A stretch of 47,241 nt of DNA. It comes from Deltaproteobacteria bacterium. Lineage in GTDB: Bacteria > Bdellovibrionota_C > UBA2361 > SZUA-149 > JADZAE01. The notes below the pieces were generated by a model that saw nothing but the letters and a program-made list of their open reading frames with translations, was not told where the DNA came from and made no database searches. Positions within the stretch are counted from its first letter, which is position 1; every line of letters starts with the position of its first letter. The stretch is taken from positions 1 through 47,241 of the forward strand of contig JADZAE010000006.1 of the NCBI GenBank assembly GCA_020852715.1, written 5' to 3'. The translations under genes were made by a program, and so were the position numbers. Shown piece after piece: positions 28,224-36,370 of the stretch.

Positions 28224-28745
28224 CTACAAACTTTGCGCTTCCAAAAACAGTGCCTTTGATAATTTATCAAAAAATTCTTGGTACAGATAAGGATCTTTCA
28301 GGCGCTCTGATTTTGATATTTCATTATTTTCATTCCAAACAATGCGCTGGAAAGTAACACGCAAAGCAGTGTTTCTGCTATCTACGGGATGTGTAACTAC
28401 GGACGCGCGGATTTTTTGCGTAGTATCGATAGGCATATTTCCTCCGACTAAAGCGATAATAGCTATCTTGGCTATCACTTGTCCGGTTTCCATGGCATCG
28501 CGATCCTTGGAGGCAACAATTACCCCTAATCGTGTTTCTGATTCATCAAGATTAAAACCTAAATCTTATAGCACGGCGGCTCCTGCGTGTAACAAAACCT
28601 TTTCATTTGTTGTTTCAAATCGCCGCGTCTGCGCTTGGCGCAGGGCTAAGCTTTCTGAATTAAGCATGAGTGCTTCTTTAGGAATTGTGGGCACACATCC
28701 GCAGAGTAAAATAATCAAATGGAACAAAGTCGGATAGCGGCACAT
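28224..28745 (-). pseudogene. Lipoprotein paralogue with an in-frame TAA
   Basis: Reads from the ATG at 28745 as a lipoprotein (signal with LIILLCGC, Cys near residue 16), then LRQAQTRRFETTNEKVLL, the core AVL-stop-DLGFNLDES, VASKDRDAMETG, and an end matching the gene downstream (YQEFFDKLSKALFLEAQSL). The single TAA at 28566-28568 stands where the paralogue has Gln (LQDLNF), so CAA to TAA explains it. Everything after the stop is well preserved, so the lesion is recent, or read-through occurs. It begins 8 bp after the stop of the SmpA-like gene, so the three lipoproteins form one operon. Confidence 0.75.
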
Positions 28746-28753
28746 GTTTTTAC

Positions 28754-29212
28754 CTAGAAGCGAGATGTGTGATAAGCAAAGTCTCGAACTTTGCCGCGAT
28801 TATCAAATTTAATTATCACGGTTAAAGTTTTTTGCGAGTTGTTAACCGCGCCACTACCACTGTTATAACCGGCACTCCCGGCGCCACCGACTAGTCCATC
28901 GCCCATAATTGCGCCGCCTAGTATCAGAGCAGAAACTCCACCGGAGTCGCCGCTATAAACTGTTTCAGTTGAAATTTTATCGTAGATTCATACCTCGCGT
29001 CGCTCATCGTCAGTAGAAACTATGTTAGGTGAGCCGAGCACGGCGGCCACATCTGCTCCTGACATACCTACTCTGATTTCGCGCTGCACAGTGCTAACTG
29101 TCAATCGACCTGACTGCGTGTCATCAACTGCGTTACGATGATATTGAGCGTTATGACAGGATGTAATTAATAAAATTCCAAGCCCGAGAGTAAACAAAGA
29201 ACAGATTTTCAT
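28754..29212 (-). pseudogene. SmpA/OmlA-like lipoprotein with an in-frame TGA
   Basis: The start at 29212 follows AGGAG by six bases and gives a lipoprotein signal (LGLGILLITSC). The mature part holds the SmpA/OmlA (BamE-like) pattern: IRVGMSGADVAAVLGSPNIV, then RREV-stop-IYDKIST, a Gly-rich stretch (GGAIMGDGLVGGAGSAG) and VIIKFDNRGKVRDF. The TGA at 28988-28990 falls where the family has a near-invariant Trp (W-x-Y), so TGG to TGA explains it. Upstream and downstream parts are otherwise intact. Head of a three-lipoprotein operon. BamE-like proteins assist outer-membrane assembly, but Gly-rich relatives like this one are of unknown role. Confidence 0.75.
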
Positions 29213-29348
29213 GATTGCTCCTGATAGAAAATCATTCATACTTGATTATTAAATTTTGCCAACCGTAAATTATCGCTTTTGTAAAGAGCTAAATTAAAAC
29301 CCTAAAGGCGATAAGCTTTATTAGGGCTTACGGCCAACCGGAGCCAAT

Positions 29349-30977
29349 TCACTTACTTTCCACTATGCGCCCTTCCACTTTCGGCGAAACTTGTGGATGT
29401 TCAGCTAAATACCAAACCAGCAGATCTGTTAGTAGTGGGCCATACTGATTGGTAACTACCCCTTTTTCCTTTACTACCGAGTAGCCGTCGCCACCGCGCA
29501 GAAGAAAACTGGGGGCAATTATAGAATAAATCTTTTCCGGGTTAAGGTTTTCAAATTTTCCTTTAGCGTTTAATACTTCAACACTTTTAATGCGCTTACC
29601 GACGGCTTCCTTGTTTGACCAGTTATATTTTAGTCCGGCTACTTGTAAGAAACGCCCCGTGCCTGAAGCTTGTCGATCGGTTGCGCAACTCAGGCCGTGT
29701 TCTAACATTTTTCGAACATCGCTTCCTTTAAGTTTAAAAACAGCAGTATCATTGCCAAATGGCAGCGCCTCAAATACTTGACCCAAAGTTATATCTCCGG
29801 CGGGGATGCTCGCGCGCATTGCTCCACCATTTAGAATAGCAAAATCAGGCTTCTGATTCCTAAATGTCCAGAGCATGGCGTCGGTAAGTAAATTGCCAAA
29901 CGCACACTCATTAAAGCGGCAAAGTTCGTTAGCTATCGTTAGATCAACATTAGCTTTGCCAATGTTTTTCTTAAAATAAGAATCTAAAGATGAAAGCCAA
30001 TCAATAAGAGCGTTTTGTGCTTCTTCGTTTTTTACATTGTTAGCGTTAACCGGATCCAGATCCCCCCGCGCGTTCAATAAATCCCCGTTATTATTAAATG
30101 AGGCGAGTAAATGTCCTAAATATTTTCCACGACTGCCGGCCGTGACGATAGCTACTTTTTTGCCATCAGCGGCTGTTTCGAAGATGGGATAAGGGCCCTC
30201 AGCCTCTTTTAGTTGATTAGACAAAACACTGTGTGAATGACCACCGACTATAATATCAGCGCCATGTAGCTTCTGAGCAAGCTGGCGATCATCCGCTAGT
30301 CCATTATGTGTTAGCAAAATAATAATTTTTATCCCTTGAGCCTCCAGCTCATCGATATATTTTTGCACATTGGTGGCTAAAGGTAGAAAAGTTAGGTCGT
30401 CTACGTTAAACACTAAATCTTTTGCGTCTTCTGTGATGCCGCCAATGATGGCAATTTTTTTGCCTTCTCGCTCGATGATCAGATATGGCTTAATATTTTC
30501 TTTGATGTCAGATATTTTGGACCAATCAGCATTGGCGCTTAGATAAGGAGAGTTAACTTTAGTCACCAGCTTACTGACATAAGGTAGTCCTTTATCAAAT
30601 TCGTGATTGCCAAAAGTTAAAGCATCATGTTTCAGCTGGTTATTTAACCAAGAAGCGATCTCGTCTTGATACACCGTAAAAAGTAAACTGCCCTGGGAAT
30701 GATCGCCGGCATCAAGAAAAATAGCCTCAGAATTTTTATCCCGCCTTTCTTTAACTGCTTCAATCATGGCTACTGCGCCGCCATAACAGGCTGGCCCATT
30801 TTTACTATCACTTGGCGTACACAGCTTACCGTTCTCGTCCAGTGGCTGATACTGTGCATGAAAATCATTAATGTGAAATACGGAAATTTCAGTTGTATCT
30901 GGTGCTGAACTCTTATTGATTGAGCAGCTGACTAATAAAAAAGGCAAAAGAAAAAAATGGAATCGTAATACTTTCAT
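29349..30977 (-). CDS. 5'-nucleotidase/UshA-like metallophosphatase lipoprotein
   Basis: 542 residues. The start is the ATG at 30977, preceded by GGGGGA; a TTG four codons upstream lies inside that site. It has a lipoprotein signal with Cys near residue 18 (LLVSC). The N-terminal calcineurin-like domain has the binuclear metal ligands in HINDFHAQ, DAGDHSQGS, FGNHEFDKG, LLTHNG and GGHSHS. The C-terminal 5'-nucleotidase domain begins about residue 335, with AFGNLLTDAM, LNGGAMRASI, the substrate-stacking EALPFGND block and LLRGGDGY. It should hydrolyse extracellular nucleotides or UDP-sugars at the envelope for salvage of nucleoside and phosphate. It is intact, unlike the lipoproteins just downstream. 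Gap of 136 bp to the SmpA-like gene. Confidence 0.9.
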   Translation of the reverse strand: MKVLRFHFFLLPFLLVSCSINKSSAPDTTEISVFHINDFHAQYQPLDENGKLCTPSDSKNGPACYGGAVAMIEAVKERRDKNSEAIFLDAGDHSQGSLLFTVYQDEIASWLNNQLKHDALTFGNHEFDKGLPYVSKLVTKVNSPYLSANADWSKISDIKENIKPYLIIEREGKKIAIIGGITEDAKDLVFNVDDLTFLPLATNVQKYIDELEAQGIKIIILLTHNGLADDRQLAQKLHGADIIVGGHSHSVLSNQLKEAEGPYPIFETAADGKKVAIVTAGSRGKYLGHLLASFNNNGDLLNARGDLDPVNANNVKNEEAQNALIDWLSSLDSYFKKNIGKANVDLTIANELCRFNECAFGNLLTDAMLWTFRNQKPDFAILNGGAMRASIPAGDITLGQVFEALPFGNDTAVFKLKGSDVRKMLEHGLSCATDRQASGTGRFLQVAGLKYNWSNKEAVGKRIKSVEVLNAKGKFENLNPEKIYSIIAPSFLLRGGDGYSVVKEKGVVTNQYGPLLTDLLVWYLAEHPQVSPKVEGRIVESK

Positions 30978-31140
30978 ATAGTCCCCCAACGTTAATAGCG
31001 GATACCATTACATAGTCAAATTCAACTATTATAAGGTGATAGCTTATACAAGATCTGAGAAAAACTAAAGATTCGATTTTTTTGCTGGCTTAAGCCAAAG
31101 CCATTAGCGCTGGACGATCTTAAGAAAGGAGGTTTTGGGC

Positions 31141-32064
31141 ATGAGCACAAGGTTGTGCTTTGCTATGGGGTTAGCTGTAGCTTCGCATTTGTTGTCAGCG
31201 ATGTTTCCCTTTGTCGCAGCGGCCGGCATGAAGGCGTTAGGAATTTTCCCTGCGTGTTTTGTGTTTTATGCTGTGAGCACATGCTTAGTGATGTTTGTAG
31301 GCATCGCTAGTCGCAGATGTAGAAATGAGAGTAGAAGTTCGTTAAAGCAGCTGGGAGGGGAAAACGTATGGCCTAAATTTTTCTGGGCTATATATTTCTT
31401 TGCCTGTGCTGGTGGCTGTTATTATCTAGGCCTAGCTATTGCTTCGAATAAATTGGAGTTTATGTTTTTAACTAGGCTAGACTGGATTATTCAGATGCCG
31501 GTGGTTGTTTTGTTTCTTCGCGAAGTGATGACGCGCCGTAACTTATTGGGTGCTGTGATTGCTGCTCTGGGCGGTATCGTGATTGGCTGGACAGGAGCGC
31601 TAGGATTAAGCGGTGTTCTCTATGCTGTAGGCTATGTTGGTGCCTCAGTCTGTGCTTACACACTTGTTCGTTCATTGTTTAATGTAAAACCGGCTTCTAG
31701 CGGATTTATGCTAATGGCGATTCGGAACGTGGCAATGATGTTAGTATTTGCTATCCTGATGGCAATTGATGTGGCCACGCTGAAGAATATGGCAGCAACA
31801 AATAGCAGCTTTATGCTGGTTCTTGTTGCAGGAACGTTTTTATTTTTTTTATTCTGGGCACGCTTTGAAGCACTAAGAGCAATTCCGTTATGGCTTTTTG
31901 CAGCATTGGCCCCTTTGCAAACTGTAGGTGGTGTGATTATTGCTTTTGCTGTCGGAGAATTACTTTCTTCTTTGGCTTTGACTGGTGTTTGTTTGGTATC
32001 GGTCGGTGAATTAATCATTGCTTATGATATGCGCCGACAATTACTACAGGCCGGTCAGGCTTAA
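31141..32064 (+). CDS. EamA/DMT-superfamily transporter
   Basis: 307 residues, about ten hydrophobic helices in two five-helix repeats, as in drug/metabolite transporters that export or import small molecules across the inner membrane. An excellent ribosome-binding site (AAGAAAGGAGG) lies eight bases before the ATG at 31141, which decides the start over a TTG six bases upstream. The first repeat ends with the GAVIAALGGIVIGWTGA block (about 138-155), typical of EamA; the second carries FWARFEALRAIPLWLFAALAP. The substrate is unknown. It is divergent from the 5'-nucleotidase gene across 163 bp and followed by a clear terminator, so it is a single-gene unit. Confidence 0.82.
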   Translation: MSTRLCFAMGLAVASHLLSAMFPFVAAAGMKALGIFPACFVFYAVSTCLVMFVGIASRRCRNESRSSLKQLGGENVWPKFFWAIYFFACAGGCYYLGLAIASNKLEFMFLTRLDWIIQMPVVVLFLREVMTRRNLLGAVIAALGGIVIGWTGALGLSGVLYAVGYVGASVCAYTLVRSLFNVKPASSGFMLMAIRNVAMMLVFAILMAIDVATLKNMAATNSSFMLVLVAGTFLFFLFWARFEALRAIPLWLFAALAPLQTVGGVIIAFAVGELLSSLALTGVCLVSVGELIIAYDMRRQLLQAGQA

Positions 32065-32084
32065 TATGGTTGCGCGGTAATATT

Positions 32085-32111
32085 ACGGGATTAAGCTCGT
32101 CCCGTTTTTTT
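32085..32111 (+). terminator. Rho-independent terminator after the EamA transporter
   Basis: ACGGGA (32085-32090) pairs perfectly with TCCCGT (32100-32105) around a nine-base loop, followed by seven T in all. It sits 20 bases after the transporter stop. Confidence 0.8.
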
Positions 32112-32192
32112 GCTATCAGCCCTTTTATTTTTTGCAAAAAAAGTTCCCATCTTAACGATAAACACTAGTCAGCCATTTTTTGAGGAGGCTAT

Positions 32193-32639
32193 ATGCTGAA
32201 ACGACTCTTTTATCGCTTGGGAGCTTTGCTTTATACATTCTTCACAGGCGTCAAGCCGCCGACTCAAGGTGAGCGGCAAAGCGTTGGTTACATTGGGGAA
32301 ACGATTGCTACGCGTTATTTAAAAAAACAGCGCCACACAATAATCAAAAGGAACTGGAAAACCCTTAGAGGAGAGATAGATATTATTGCTATGGAGGGAA
32401 ATGAGCTAGTTTTTGTTGAAGTAAAAACGCGGATCAATTCGGCCATCGCGCGTTTAAGGCTTTTTGATACGATTACTGAAAGAAAGAAAAGAAAACTTAA
32501 ATATTTAGCTAAGCATTTTTTGAGTAAACATCTTTATAATCAAACGCTTCCCTCTTATCGTATTGATGCTATTGGTATTATTCTATCACCAGATAAGAAA
32601 AAAGTTTTGCATTTAAAGCATATTAGACGCGCAGTATGA
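32193..32639 (+). CDS. yraN: YraN/UPF0102 family endonuclease-like protein
   Basis: 148 residues; a Holliday-junction-resolvase-like PD-(D/E)xK fold of uncertain role. Family blocks are GYIGETIATRYLKKQ (about 32-46), the putative catalytic E61/D63 in RGEIDIIAMEGN, and E76-x-K78 in LVFVEVKTR. The YRIDAIGI end is also typical. An N-terminal extension of about 27 residues (MLKRLFYRLGALLYTFF) is longer than usual and hydrophobic; an internal start would remove it, but GAGG before 32193 supports the long form. yraN often follows rnhB; here about 12 kb of accessory, mostly decayed genes separates them. Confidence 0.9.
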   Translation: MLKRLFYRLGALLYTFFTGVKPPTQGERQSVGYIGETIATRYLKKQRHTIIKRNWKTLRGEIDIIAMEGNELVFVEVKTRINSAIARLRLFDTITERKKRKLKYLAKHFLSKHLYNQTLPSYRIDAIGIILSPDKKKVLHLKHIRRAV

Positions 32640-32641
32640 TT

Positions 32642-33748
32642 TCAGACTTTCAATAGCTCAAGAAAGCACTTAGCTGTAAGGGCCCAGTCAAATTTGGGGC
32701 GCACCATTGTAAGAGCAAGCTGGCTCATTTGTTTAAGTGCGGCCTGGTTAGCTAGCAGCGCATCGCATACAGCAGTGAGATTTTCTCTGTTGACGTCTTT
32801 TAATAAAATGCCGCTTTGACCATCGATAATAATGTCACGCATTCCTGTGTGGTAGCTGCCAATTACGGGCAAACCGCAGGCTTGGGCTTCCGCGCAGGTC
32901 ATATTAAATGAATCAAAGTAAATAGAAGGAAGAACACATAATCCGGCATGTTTAAAAGCATTAGCTAATGCATGCTGATTTACAGCACCATGAAAGGTTA
33001 GGCTGGGGAGAGATTTTGCATAGTCGAGATTAAAATAATTCTCACGGCTCCACATTTGCGCCGACCCATATATATCTAAAGTGAGATCCGAATACTTTTG
33101 CTTAAGCAGACTATAGGTTTCGACGAGCAGATGCACACCTTTATCGACAACTAAAGCACCGGCAAAAACTAATTTGCGGTGGTCACGAAGGTTAATATCG
33201 CCGGGAGTAAAAGTTTCTAGGTTAACACCATTAGGAATGATACTTATCTTTTCAGCCGGGCAATGTGATTTTATGAGCTGTTCTTTTTGCGCTGATGAAA
33301 CAGAAACAACTTGATCAGCAATACGAGCAATTACGGCCGGGCTGACACCAAACGCATTGCATGATGGTTCATGATCGACAAAGATACGTGTTTCAATCTT
33401 CTCGTTATAACGGGACTCCAATAGCGCTTGAGCGCAACACATGACAATCAGATGATAACTTTTAACTTGATAAACTTCCTCCATCTCGTAAAATACCCGC
33501 ACCGTGTCATAACTAGGCCCCAGGTTAAGATAGCAAATACCCTGATGAACATTATGCTCTACAGCAATACTTTGCCAAAATAGTTCATCCAGATTGCCGG
33601 CAAAAAAAACATTTACACCCGCTTGACAAAGCGATTTGGCCAAAGCCAAGCTAGCCATTTCGGCTCCACCGTTTACGCCTACAGGATTTAAAATTTGATC
33701 TTTGTGCACGATCAAAACGGTTGGGGCATTTTGGTCAAGAGTGATCAT
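32642..33748 (-). CDS. Glycosyltransferase family 4 (GT-B)
   Basis: 368 residues with the two Rossmann-like halves of GT4 enzymes. The N-terminal half has the GVNGGAEMASLALAKSL glycine-rich loop. The C-terminal half has IIPNGVNLETFTPGD, LVFAGALVVDKGVHLL, LPSIYFDSFNMTCAEAQACGLPVIG (the E-x7-E nucleotide-sugar motif appears as NMTCAEAQ) and a GILLKDVN tail. It should transfer a sugar from a nucleotide donor, retaining configuration, in the cytosol or at the inner membrane. It starts three bases after the GT2 gene stop, so the two GTs are co-expressed. Convergent with yraN with only two bases between stops. The acceptor is unknown; LPS or surface glycan is likely. Confidence 0.87.
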   Translation of the reverse strand: MITLDQNAPTVLIVHKDQILNPVGVNGGAEMASLALAKSLCQAGVNVFFAGNLDELFWQSIAVEHNVHQGICYLNLGPSYDTVRVFYEMEEVYQVKSYHLIVMCCAQALLESRYNEKIETRIFVDHEPSCNAFGVSPAVIARIADQVVSVSSAQKEQLIKSHCPAEKISIIPNGVNLETFTPGDINLRDHRKLVFAGALVVDKGVHLLVETYSLLKQKYSDLTLDIYGSAQMWSRENYFNLDYAKSLPSLTFHGAVNQHALANAFKHAGLCVLPSIYFDSFNMTCAEAQACGLPVIGSYHTGMRDIIIDGQSGILLKDVNRENLTAVCDALLANQAALKQMSQLALTMVRPKFDWALTAKCFLELLKV

Positions 33749-33751
33749 TCA

Positions 33752-34789
33752 TCAATTGCCTTTACCTTTTTCAGCTACAGCTAAACTTCCTCGCGGTGCG
33801 CCGATTGGCTGATACATATAATTGAGATCGGGGAATATTTGCATGGCTAAATGAGAAAACTGTTCAGTCGCGGCGGCTAAGTTATTTTGCGCACGTAAGA
33901 TCATGGCCTTCATTGCTGCCGATCTAGGATCAGTTACGAATGATAGAGAGTGATCAATGCATTCTAAGGCTAGAGCATCATTGCCATGATCAAAAAATAT
34001 TTTGGCTACAATTTGCATAGCTTGAGCAGCTGATTCTTGTGCTTTATTAGACCAATCGAATGTGGAAAAGATATTTTCAATTTTGGCATGGGCAAGAATG
34101 TGCTCGATAATTTCACATTGATATTTGCTCTGATGGCGAACCTCTTCGGGATTAGCGAGATTTTGTTTGTGCTGTCGGTATAAGACAACTGGAGTATTGT
34201 TAAGCGAAAAGGAGCATCCGGCGATTGCTGCGCGCGCCCAGAAATCGTAATCTTGCGCCCGTAGTTTTCTGCTGTCATATGGACCGACAAGCTTAAAAAC
34301 CGAGTTGTGAATCATAGTTCCCGGTTGGGGAAAAACGTCTTCGAAAAGTAAATTTAGTAAAACTTGATTAGCGGGAATTTGGCGATAGGTAAGCTGCTTA
34401 TAGGGAGTTAGATTTTCATCACTCATTATTAAGTTGCCGTAAATTACCTGCGCCGATGGATTTTTGCTTAGGTGTGTTAGGTGGGATTTAATAATACCCG
34501 GTATCAAACTATCATCATCATCTAACCAAATGAGAAAGTCACTGGTCAAATTTTGAACAACACTATTTCTCGCGGTAGGGCGACCTTGATTAGTTTGGTG
34601 AATAATGGGTTTAACTTTCGGATTATTTAAGCTCTGCAAATATTCTTTTGTACCATCGGTCGAGCCATCGTCGACAACAATTATTTCTTTAATGAACTGT
34701 TCTTCGATAAGCGCGCTGTAAAGTGCCTGCTTTAAAAAATCCAAACGATTGTAAGTTACGATGCCAATGGCCACTGTAATGTTGGACAT
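33752..34789 (-). CDS. Glycosyltransferase family 2 (GT-A) with helical C-terminus
   Basis: 345 residues. The ATG at 34789 is preceded by AGGAG at five bases and gives MSNITVAIGIVTYNRLDFL; reading further upstream adds residues with no support. GT-A features: VTYNR near the start, VVDDGSTDGT, RPTARNSV and the metal-binding DDD in WLDDDDSLIPG (about 93-103), then RKLRAQDYDFWARAA for the acceptor side. Residues about 240-320 are helical hairpins reminiscent of TPR. First gene of a two-GT operon, with GT4 three bases downstream. Divergent from the small exported protein gene at 34905 across 115 AT-rich bases. Confidence 0.87.
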   Translation of the reverse strand: MSNITVAIGIVTYNRLDFLKQALYSALIEEQFIKEIIVVDDGSTDGTKEYLQSLNNPKVKPIIHQTNQGRPTARNSVVQNLTSDFLIWLDDDDSLIPGIIKSHLTHLSKNPSAQVIYGNLIMSDENLTPYKQLTYRQIPANQVLLNLLFEDVFPQPGTMIHNSVFKLVGPYDSRKLRAQDYDFWARAAIAGCSFSLNNTPVVLYRQHKQNLANPEEVRHQSKYQCEIIEHILAHAKIENIFSTFDWSNKAQESAAQAMQIVAKIFFDHGNDALALECIDHSLSFVTDPRSAAMKAMILRAQNNLAAATEQFSHLAMQIFPDLNYMYQPIGAPRGSLAVAEKGKGN

Positions 34790-34904
34790 AAGACTCCTGA
34801 AATTTTCTAATTTTTTTGCAAATAAACTTGTAAATTCTCGACAACAAATAAGATGATTCTCAAGCTTTAATGTATTCAACACTTACAAGGAGCAGCGAAA
34901 TAGT

Positions 34905-35210
34905 ATGAAACTGATGTATCTAGCGGTAAATATTGTAGTTTTCTTAAGCCTGTGCGGAGTTACTAAGGCTGATTTGTGGGAATGCTTTGATATTGTGCAA
35001 AAGCGAACCACAATTACTGAAAATCCAACCACTTCAGTTGATAGAAAATGCTCTCCTTATTCTCTTGGACATGTGCCTTATAATAAAATTAGCAGTGAAG
35101 AATTTGCCGGTTTTATCAACGGTATCAAAGAAGAGAAAGACAAATTAATTTTTGAACAAATACAAAAAGGTGTTATGAGTAATAAGGATTTCAATAATAA
35201 ACGCAATTAA
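34905..35210 (+). CDS. Small exported protein of unknown function
   Basis: 101 residues with a signal peptide (KLMYLAVNIVVFLSLCGVTKA; cleavage likely after TKA). The mature part is about 80 residues, with two Cys (in WECFDIV and DRKCSPY) that may pair, then a charged helical tail (INGIKEEKDKLIFEQIQKG). AAGGAG lies 12 bases upstream of the first ATG; the second ATG (34914) is a slightly longer distance away and would shorten the signal. I do not recognise a family. It precedes the mla-like operon by 41 bp and may be its first gene or stand alone. Confidence 0.5.
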   Translation: MKLMYLAVNIVVFLSLCGVTKADLWECFDIVQKRTTITENPTTSVDRKCSPYSLGHVPYNKISSEEFAGFINGIKEEKDKLIFEQIQKGVMSNKDFNNKRN

Positions 35211-35251
35211 TAATTTAGCTCTTCCATTCCCTTAAATAGAAGAAATTGCTT

Positions 35252-36364
35252 ATGTATTTTTCAGTGCGAGTGGAAAACGATTCTCTAGTTTTGTTTCTTC
35301 AGGGAACGTGGCGCGTTATACAGCTAAATGAGGTTCTTTTAGAGTTAAATACATTTCCATGGCCAAATAATCATCAGCTGATTATTGATGGCTCTACGCT
35401 TAGCGAAATTGACACTTCTTCGATCAATACACTTTTAAAGTTTCTTAGTAGCAGAGGAAACTCGTTTGATATTATCTCATGGCGCGGCTTTTCAAAGCGC
35501 CAACAAAATCTTATTGATTTGGTAAAAACTCAGTGGAATCTCGAAAGCTCATTGAAGCCACGAAATATGTTGGGCATTATCGAGCAGCTAGGAAAGGGCA
35601 CGCTTGATGTTGGCGTGGCGATATTTGATATCTTTTCTTTTATCGGACAAACCCTCACTGCTTGTTGGCGCTTGCTTTCGCGGCCGAAACTTTTTCGTTA
35701 TAAAGAGTTCGTAGTGCAGCTCGAACTTGCCTGTGTCAATGCTCTTCCTATTTGCAGCTTAGTCACTTTTCTCATTGGTTTGGTTGTTGCCTATTTATTT
35801 GCCGGACAGTTTGAAAAATATGGGGCGAATATTTTTATTGTTGATTCAGTAGCTTTAGCTATGTGCCGAGAATTGTCACCTATTATTGTTGCCATTATTA
35901 TTGCCGGACGTTCCGGCTCGGCTTTTACGGCACAGATAGGAACGATGAAAATCAGCCAGGAAATAGAAGCGATGACCGTTTTGGGACTTTCTTATATGCA
36001 GGTGCTGGTGCTGCCGCGTGTATTAGCGTTGGTTATCGCGCTGCCTTTGCTCGTTTTTATTGGAGACTTGATGGGTATTTTCGGCGGCTTGGCGATTGCA
36101 AATTTGCAACTAGGTGTAACCGGATCGACGTTTATTGATCGCTTGCAAGCAGTTTTAACTGCTCGACATGTATTGGTGGGTCTGATTAAAGCCCCGGCAT
36201 TTGCTTTTTTTATTGCCTTGATTGGTTGTCATTTAGGTTTGCAGGTCGAAGATAATGCTCGGAGCGTTGGTTTAAATACTACAGCTACTGTTGTGCGCAG
36301 CATTGTTGCTGTAATTTTATTAAACGCCGCGTTTGCTATCATTTTTGTTAAACTTGGAGTTTAG
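35252..36364 (+). CDS. mlaE: MlaE-family lipid ABC transporter permease with N-terminal STAS-like domain
   Basis: 370 residues. About 95 N-terminal residues resemble a STAS domain (SLVLFLQGTWRV, then QLIIDGSTLSEIDTSSINTLL), a fusion common outside enterics, where STAS (MlaB) is separate. The permease domain follows, with about five membrane helices and the hallmark blocks ECR-like CRELSPIIVAIIIAGRSGSAFTAQIGTMK (about 210-240) and EIEAMTVLGLSYMQVLVLPR. With MlaF, MlaD and a lipoprotein it forms an inner-membrane transporter moving phospholipid between inner and outer membrane. The ATG at 35252 is chosen over a TTG two codons earlier; AGAAG lies upstream. Six bases separate it from the ATPase gene. 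Confidence 0.92.
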   Translation: MYFSVRVENDSLVLFLQGTWRVIQLNEVLLELNTFPWPNNHQLIIDGSTLSEIDTSSINTLLKFLSSRGNSFDIISWRGFSKRQQNLIDLVKTQWNLESSLKPRNMLGIIEQLGKGTLDVGVAIFDIFSFIGQTLTACWRLLSRPKLFRYKEFVVQLELACVNALPICSLVTFLIGLVVAYLFAGQFEKYGANIFIVDSVALAMCRELSPIIVAIIIAGRSGSAFTAQIGTMKISQEIEAMTVLGLSYMQVLVLPRVLALVIALPLLVFIGDLMGIFGGLAIANLQLGVTGSTFIDRLQAVLTARHVLVGLIKAPAFAFFIALIGCHLGLQVEDNARSVGLNTTATVVRSIVAVILLNAAFAIIFVKLGV

Positions 36365-36370
36365 TAAACC

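Noticed and set aside
3216..28990. Recoding of stop codons (for example TGA read as Trp)
   Set aside because: TAA, TAG and TGA all occur inside the broken genes, and intact genes such as those ending at 10047, 32639, 32642 and 42626 use TGA as a true stop, so a single alternative code cannot explain it.
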